A DNA stretch of 7,228 nt from DASZZX01 sp036260415 (GTDB lineage Bacteria > Actinomycetota > Nitriliruptoria > Nitriliruptorales > JAHWKO01): NCBI GenBank assembly GCA_036260415.1, contig DASZZX010000385.1, positions 1 to 7,228 of the forward strand. The letters run 5' to 3'. The translations under genes were made by a program, and so were the position numbers. Each line of letters begins with the position of its first letter. Position 1 is the first letter of the stretch. Below are positions 5,826 to 7,228 of the stretch, one piece after another. The notes beneath the pieces were generated by a model, which worked only from the letters and a program-made list of their open reading frames with translations, was not told where the DNA came from and did no database searches.

Positions 5826-6575
5826 GTGCATCCGCGCGTCCGCCTGGACCCCAAGCGCCTGCCCCGGCACGTGGCGGTCATCATGGATGGCAACGGACGG
5901 TGGGCCAACCTGCGCGGGTTGCAGCGCACCGAGGGACACGCGGCCGGCGAGGCGGCCCTGTTCGACACGGTGGAGGGGGCGCTGGAGCTCGGGTTCGAGT
6001 ACCTGACCGTGTACGCGTTCTCCACCCAGAACTGGCGCCGCCCAGCCGATGAGGTCCGCTTCCTGATGGAGTTCAACGAGTCGCTGCTGCTGCGCCGGAA
6101 GCAGGAGCTGCACGATCGCGACGTGCGGGTGCGGTTCATCGGCCGGCGCGGGCGCCCCGTGCCCCGACGCCTGGTCCGGTTGATGGAGGACACCGAGGCT
6201 CTGACCGCGGAGAACCGTCGGATGACGCTGTGCGTCGCGTTCAACTACGGAGGCCACGCCGAGCTGGTGGACGCCGCCCGCCGACTGTGCGAGGACGTGC
6301 AGGCGGGGCGCCTGCGGCGCATCGACGAAGGCGCCTTCGCTGCGCGCCTCTACGACCCGGACATGCCCCCCGTCGACCTACTGATCCGCACCTCGGGGGA
6401 GCATCGCACGTCCGATTACCTCCCCTGGCAGGCGGCCTACGCCGAACTCGTCTTCGTCGAGACCCTGTGGCCCGACTTCGACCGGCTCGAGCTGGCGCGG
6501 GCGGTCGAGCAGTACCAGGCGCGCGAACGCCGCTTCGGCAAGGCCGTGGACAAGGTCGCGGTCGTGCGCGGCTAG
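5826..6575 (+). CDS. uppS: Isoprenyl transferase, undecaprenyl (polyprenyl) diphosphate synthase
   Basis: A cis-prenyltransferase that adds isopentenyl diphosphate units to an allylic diphosphate, making the lipid carrier precursor for peptidoglycan and other envelope polymers; acts at the inner membrane face. The preferred 249-residue product has HVAVIMDGNGRWA with catalytic D21, LRGLQRTEGHAAG (substrate pocket), VYAFSTQNWRRPADEV, FNYGG, and the C-terminal signature R188-T-S-G-E-H-R194-T-S196 with metal-binding E207. These correspond to E. coli D26, R194, R200, S202 and E213. The GTG at 5826 has GGAG eight bases upstream and matches E. coli length (253). An in-frame GTG at 5748 overlaps the recO stop (GTGA) and would add 26 residues rich in Thr, Pro and Ser; translational coupling from there cannot be excluded. 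Chain length of the product cannot be read from sequence alone. Convergent with the response regulator, 17 bp away. Confidence 0.95.
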   Translation: MHPRVRLDPKRLPRHVAVIMDGNGRWANLRGLQRTEGHAAGEAALFDTVEGALELGFEYLTVYAFSTQNWRRPADEVRFLMEFNESLLLRRKQELHDRDVRVRFIGRRGRPVPRRLVRLMEDTEALTAENRRMTLCVAFNYGGHAELVDAARRLCEDVQAGRLRRIDEGAFAARLYDPDMPPVDLLIRTSGEHRTSDYLPWQAAYAELVFVETLWPDFDRLELARAVEQYQARERRFGKAVDKVAVVRG

Positions 6576-6592
6576 CAGCGTGCGGCCGCCCG

Positions 6593-7006
6593 TCACTCGA
6601 ACTCGGGCGGTGCCAGCGGGGCGAGCACGGTCAGGATCTGTTCGATCGCTGTGCCCTTCTCCAGGTAGGAGTAGGCACCCAGGCGGTGCGCCGGCCCCGC
6701 AAGGGCGGAGGCGTCGTACGAGGTGAGCACCACGGACTTGGTACCGGGTACCCGCTCACGGATGAGCTTGATGGCCTCCAAGCCGTCCATCACCGGCATG
6801 GCGAGGTCCAGGACCACGACGTCGGGATGGCGGTCCTCGGCCAGCGCGACCGCCTCCTGGCCGTTGGACGCCTCACCGACCACCACGAACCGACCGTCGG
6901 CCTGCAGACGCCGGCGCAAGAGCGCGCGGAAGTCATCGGAGTCGTCGGCCAGCAGCACACGAACCCGACGCACGCGCCGTGGTGGCGCGCCGTTCTGGTC
7001 GCTCAT
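6593..7006 (-). CDS. Single-domain response regulator (receiver domain only)
   Basis: A 137-residue CheY-like receiver with no output domain. After a short basic N-terminus the domain starts at VRVLLADDS. Visible residues: acidic pair D21-D22, phospho-acceptor D67 in VVVLDLAMPVMDG, switch threonine T95 in VVLTSYD, aromatic switch Y114, and conserved K117 in YLEKG. The protein ends soon after with an acidic tail (APPEFE), so no DNA-binding helix-turn-helix follows. It probably works by protein-protein contact or as a phosphorelay intermediate. The ATG at 7006 has CAGG about eight bases upstream and gives a standard-length receiver. In-frame ATGs up to 7102 would add a basic, low-complexity leader unlike the family. 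No histidine kinase is in the window. Convergent with uppS, and apparently an orphan here. Confidence 0.92.
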   Translation of the reverse strand: MSDQNGAPPRRVRRVRVLLADDSDDFRALLRRRLQADGRFVVVGEASNGQEAVALAEDRHPDVVVLDLAMPVMDGLEAIKLIRERVPGTKSVVLTSYDASALAGPAHRLGAYSYLEKGTAIEQILTVLAPLAPPEFE

Positions 7007-7113
7007 GGTCGACCTGCTGACCGTCCGTCCCTTCCACCCCCGTGTGGCGGGTCCCAGATCGGCAACCCGCCGCTGGCGGCGGCCGTGCCGCCTCGTCATC
7101 ATGGCCGAGCCGC

Positions 7114-7119
7114 TACCCT
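7114..7119 (+). promoter_or_regulatory. Possible -10 element for the gene starting at 7210
   Basis: TACCCT lies in the 203-bp region between the response regulator start and the next plus-strand gene. Transcription from it would give a leader of about 85 bases containing two short inverted repeats. The box is the same TACCCT seen before uppS. No -35 seen. For the response regulator on the other strand I found no convincing -10. Confidence 0.3.
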
Positions 7120-7123
7120 CGCG

Positions 7124-7138
7124 GGGACCGTCGGTCCC
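7124..7138. repeat. Perfect inverted repeat in the 5' leader before 7210
   Basis: GGGACCGTCGGTCCC forms a 6-bp GC-rich stem with a 3-base loop, starting about where a transcript from the TACCCT at 7114 would begin. A second, weaker pair follows: GGCGGT at 7147-7152 with ACCGCC at 7163-7168. The leader may be structured, but it does not match a riboswitch class I can name. Confidence 0.35.
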
Positions 7139-7209
7139 GCCGACCGGGCGGTGCCCACCCGTACCGCCGGGGCCCCGTCCTCTCCCGCCGTCTCGCAGTC
7201 AGGAACCTC

Positions 7210-7228
7210 GTGGCCGCCGACGTCCAGC
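7210..7228 (+). CDS. Start of a gene running off the right edge, possibly glycine-tRNA ligase
   Basis: A GTG at 7210 is preceded by AGGA five bases upstream, and the six codons visible read VAADVQ with no stop. Many actinobacterial GlyRS proteins begin with a similar short stretch, and glyS lies near recO-uppS in mycobacteria. Six residues are far too few to assign the gene, so the identity is a guess from context; that a gene starts here is moderately supported by the ribosome binding site. Confidence 0.4.

Noticed and set aside
7120..7200. T-box riboswitch before a possible tRNA ligase gene, suggested by the TACCGCC at 7162-7168.
   Set aside because: The UGGNACCGCG T-box sequence is not present and the leader is far too short for a stem I specifier domain.
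1..7228. CRISPR arrays, insertion sequences, tRNA or rRNA genes, phage or defence genes.
   Set aside because: No regularly spaced repeats, transposase motifs, tRNA cloverleaf ends or rRNA segments were seen; gene content is core-like and composition looks uniform.

Overview
The window is very GC-rich (roughly 70% or more by eye), densely packed, and rich in GTG starts and TAnnnT -10 elements. Its gene content points to an actinobacterium: a histidine-phosphatase / DUF3090 / SCO1664-family trio, and recO followed by uppS. The proline-tRNA ligase is the short archaeal/eukaryotic-type enzyme, which is not the usual form in common actinobacteria. This suggests a deep-branching actinobacterial lineage, possibly Nitriliruptoria-like, but that placement is inference.

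Layout, left to right. (1) On the minus strand, two tandem paralogous cation diffusion facilitator (CDF) transporters: a complete copy (1219 down to 257) followed 11 bp later by a second copy that runs off the left edge (245 down to 1). (2) Divergent from them, proS (1418-2869), with a likely promoter and ribosome binding site. (3) A 151-bp gap, then a tight operon on the plus strand: a MSMEG_4193-type histidine phosphatase (3021-3644), a DUF3090 zinc-ribbon protein (3647-4150) and an SCO1664-type PI3/4-kinase-like protein (4147-4887). The first two are 2 bp apart and the last two overlap by 4 bp. (4) A 135-bp gap holding an inverted repeat and a -10 element, then recO (5023-5751) and uppS (preferred start 5826, end 6575). 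(5) Convergent with uppS, a receiver-domain-only response regulator on the minus strand (7006 down to 6593). (6) A 5' region with a -10 element and short inverted repeats leading to the first codons of a plus-strand gene at 7210, possibly glyS.

Most of this is housekeeping: tRNA charging, recombinational repair, and the undecaprenyl carrier lipid for the cell wall. The least understood part is the phosphatase / zinc-ribbon / kinase-like trio at 2984-4887. It is recognisably a conserved actinobacterial set but has no assigned pathway, and it is the best candidate here for an undescribed system. Several genes have a -10 box so close to the start codon that leaderless transcripts are likely (the complete CDF and recO).
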